NCBI GenBank assembly: GCA_031263335.1
Contig: JAISGB010000072.1
Location: 1 to 6,975 of the forward strand
Origin: Eubacteriales Family XIII. Incertae Sedis bacterium
GTDB lineage: Bacteria > Bacillota > Clostridia > Peptostreptococcales > Anaerovoracaceae
Direction of reading: 5' to 3'
Length of the DNA stretch: 6,975 nucleotides
Shown: piece by piece, positions 5,312 to 6,975 of the stretch
Layout of the letters: the number at the start of each line of letters is the position of its first letter
How positions within the stretch are numbered: position 1 is the stretch's first letter
Notes under the pieces: generated by a model
What the model was told of the DNA's origin: nothing
What the model saw: only the letters and a program-made list of their open reading frames with translations
The model's database searches: none
Made by a program: the position numbers and the translations under genes

Positions 5312-6975
5312 ATGATTGACAGATTGCTGTATGTCATCCCGAGGGATCGGCACGCGCCGAAGGACATTTTCGATCAGCTCAACAACCATCCCGAAGTGAA
5401 GTTCGTCTCCCTCGTGGGATTGGACATCGGCGGACATGACACGGATGAGAAGATCCCCGTGGAGCGCTTCAAGAGCGATATAAAGAAGTATCTGTCCGAA
5501 GGCGTTCAGACAGACGGGAGCAGCGTCGTGTTGCCGAGGATCTCCGAACTCAACGACGCGAAGGTGTCGATCATCCCCGACCCCTCCGTGCATTGGTTCG
5601 TGGACTACAATTTTGATCTGACGGAGGGCGATCCGCCGGAACCCGTGGGTACGCTTCGCATCCCGTCCTTCCTCCTGCACAACGACGCCGTTCGGGTGGG
5701 CAGCCGGGAGATATTGAGGGATGCGGCCCTGTATTTCGAGAAACGGATCAAGAAGCTTGCGAAGGAACACCCCTATATCTATCGCGGCTTGGGCATCAGG
5801 GCCGGCGCGGAGATCGATCGCGTCACGCTGACGGCGGCGACCGAGTTGGAGTTTTGGGTCAAGACGCCGGAGGATCGGGGAGACAGGGAACAGCTCTCCA
5901 CCTCCCAGGAATTGAAAGAGCAGTATTGGCAACGGACGAGAGGTTCTGTCCGAAGCGCCCTCGAGAAGGCGATCCTCCTGCTTGACAAGTACGGTTTCGG
6001 CGTGGAGATGGGACACAAGGAGGTCGGCGGCGTCAAGGCCAAGTTGGGCAACGCCGGCGAATACACCCATATCATGGAGCAGCTCGAGATCGACTGGGTG
6101 TATGACAACGCCCTCCAATCGGCGGACAACGAACTGTTCATCAAATACGTGATCAAGGATGTGTTCCGCGCCTACGGCTTGGAGGTCACCTTCATGGCCA
6201 AGCCCATCGACGGCGTGGCCGGCAGCGGAGAGCATACCCATCTCGGCGCGACGGCGAAACTGAAGGGCGGGAGACTCGTCAATCTCTTCGCCCCCGGCGC
6301 CGGGAAACAGGATTTTTTGAGTCCGATCGGCTATGGGGCGCTCATGGGGCTTTTGAAGAACTATGAGGTTGTGGCGCCTTTCGTCGCCGGCACGAACGAC
6401 GCCATGAACCGGCTGAAACCCGGTTTTGAGGCGCCCGTCTGCATCGTCACATCCCTCGGACACAAGGCCGACGCGCCGTCGCGGAACAGGACGGTGTTGG
6501 CCGGACTCGTGCGGGACATGGACAATCCGCTGTCCGTTCGGTTCGAGTTGCGTTCCCCCTGTCCCAAGTGCAACACCTATTTGGTTATGGCTTCCTCCTA
6601 TCTCGCCATGTTGGACGGCATCGAGGCGGTGATCGGTGCGGAGAAAAGCGCCGCCGATCTGGAACAGGCGATCTCGAAGGTACGGGGCGAGGAAGCCTTC
6701 TATTTGGAAAAGGAACGGGCGTACAGGAGTGAGGAGGATGTGTTTGAGCGATACAGCCCCGCGGAGCGCGAGGAAATGTTCGGCGTGGCGCCCTCCACCG
6801 TATGGGAAAACATCAGCGCCTTTCGCAGACATCCCGACAAGCTGAATGTGCTGAAAAACGGCGACGTCATGACGGACAAGCTCTTGGATTCCTTCGCGTC
6901 CGCGACGGTCGCGCAGTGGGCCACGGAGTTGCAAAACAGGCTGATCCCGGACACGTTGGAACTGATCCGCGTCTG
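5312..6975 (+). CDS. glnA: Glutamine synthetase, long clostridial form (3' end outside window)
   Basis: This cytoplasmic enzyme catalyses glutamate + NH3 + ATP to glutamine + ADP + Pi, the main ammonia-assimilation step. From the ATG at 5312 the frame stays open for 554 codons to the window edge with no stop, already longer than the usual 440-470 residues of type I enzymes. Family motifs run in order: TDGSS (67-71), ATELEFW (176-182, metal ligands Glu178 and Glu180), HKEV (235-238, Glu237), MEQLEIDW (255-262, Glu259), a FMAKPIDG segment ending GSGEHTH (304-310, His308 as the ATP/metal-site His), NRLKPGFEAPV (366-376, Arg367 and Glu373), SRNRT (390-394) and FELRSP (411-416, Glu412 and Arg414). 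The catalytic set therefore looks intact. About 16 extra residues separate HKEV from MEQLEIDW, and the C-terminus extends beyond the normal catalytic domain. Both match clostridial long-form enzymes as I recall them. A GGAG at 5303-5306, five bases before the ATG, supports this start. The upstream UPF0182 stop is 30 bases away. I see no obvious adenylylation-site motif. The symbol is assigned by family, not orthology. Confidence 0.9.
   Translation, partial: MIDRLLYVIPRDRHAPKDIFDQLNNHPEVKFVSLVGLDIGGHDTDEKIPVERFKSDIKKYLSEGVQTDGSSVVLPRISELNDAKVSIIPDPSVHWFVDYNFDLTEGDPPEPVGTLRIPSFLLHNDAVRVGSREILRDAALYFEKRIKKLAKEHPYIYRGLGIRAGAEIDRVTLTAATELEFWVKTPEDRGDREQLSTSQELKEQYWQRTRGSVRSALEKAILLLDKYGFGVEMGHKEVGGVKAKLGNAGEYTHIMEQLEIDWVYDNALQSADNELFIKYVIKDVFRAYGLEVTFMAKPIDGVAGSGEHTHLGATAKLKGGRLVNLFAPGAGKQDFLSPIGYGALMGLLKNYEVVAPFVAGTNDAMNRLKPGFEAPVCIVTSLGHKADAPSRNRTVLAGLVRDMDNPLSVRFELRSPCPKCNTYLVMASSYLAMLDGIEAVIGAEKSAADLEQAISKVRGEEAFYLEKERAYRSEEDVFERYSPAEREEMFGVAPSTVWENISAFRRHPDKLNVLKNGDVMTDKLLDSFASATVAQWATELQNRLIPDTLELIRV

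Noticed and set aside
5246..6934. 562-residue open frame on the - strand opposite glutamine synthetase
   Set aside because: It lies opposite a glutamine synthetase with an intact motif series, has no motif of its own, and is again explained by codon bias.
1..6975. CRISPR array, tRNA or rRNA gene, insertion sequence or phage-like genes
   Set aside because: Reading through the window showed no regularly spaced repeats, cloverleaf-like segments, rRNA-like stretches, transposase motifs or terminal inverted repeats; coding sequence fills almost all of it.

Overview
The window reads as a moderately GC-rich stretch of a bacterial chromosome, most likely from an anaerobic member of the Clostridia or a related Firmicutes lineage. 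This rests on protein character: the phosphoenolpyruvate carboxykinase and the glutamine synthetase are both the divergent forms I associate with clostridia, and the start sites carry strong purine-rich Shine-Dalgarno sequences. Codon use is biased. Leucine TTA and CTA and serine TCA are almost absent from the three main genes, while TTG, CTG and CTC are common. No species can be named from sequence alone.

Layout: all four genes lie on the + strand. Bases 2-523 are the 3' end of an unrecognised gene whose start lies outside the window. A 94-base gap (524-617) follows, with no clear terminator or promoter. Then come a PEP carboxykinase (618-2276), a seven-pass membrane protein of the uncharacterised UPF0182 family (2318-5281, TTG start) and a long glutamine synthetase (5312 to the right edge, no stop reached). 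The gaps between these three are 41 and 30 bases, each with a ribosome binding site and no visible hairpin, so they are probably co-transcribed. No RNA gene, mobile element, CRISPR array or attachment site is visible.

Functional reading: PEP carboxykinase interconverts oxaloacetate and PEP at a central carbon node, and glutamine synthetase assimilates ammonia into glutamine. The UPF0182 protein between them has no established function. Its position could reflect shared growth-related expression or simple adjacency, and the sequence alone does not separate these. I see ordinary housekeeping genes in divergent clostridial versions plus one true unknown (UPF0182) and one orphan fragment, not an obvious new defence or mobile system.
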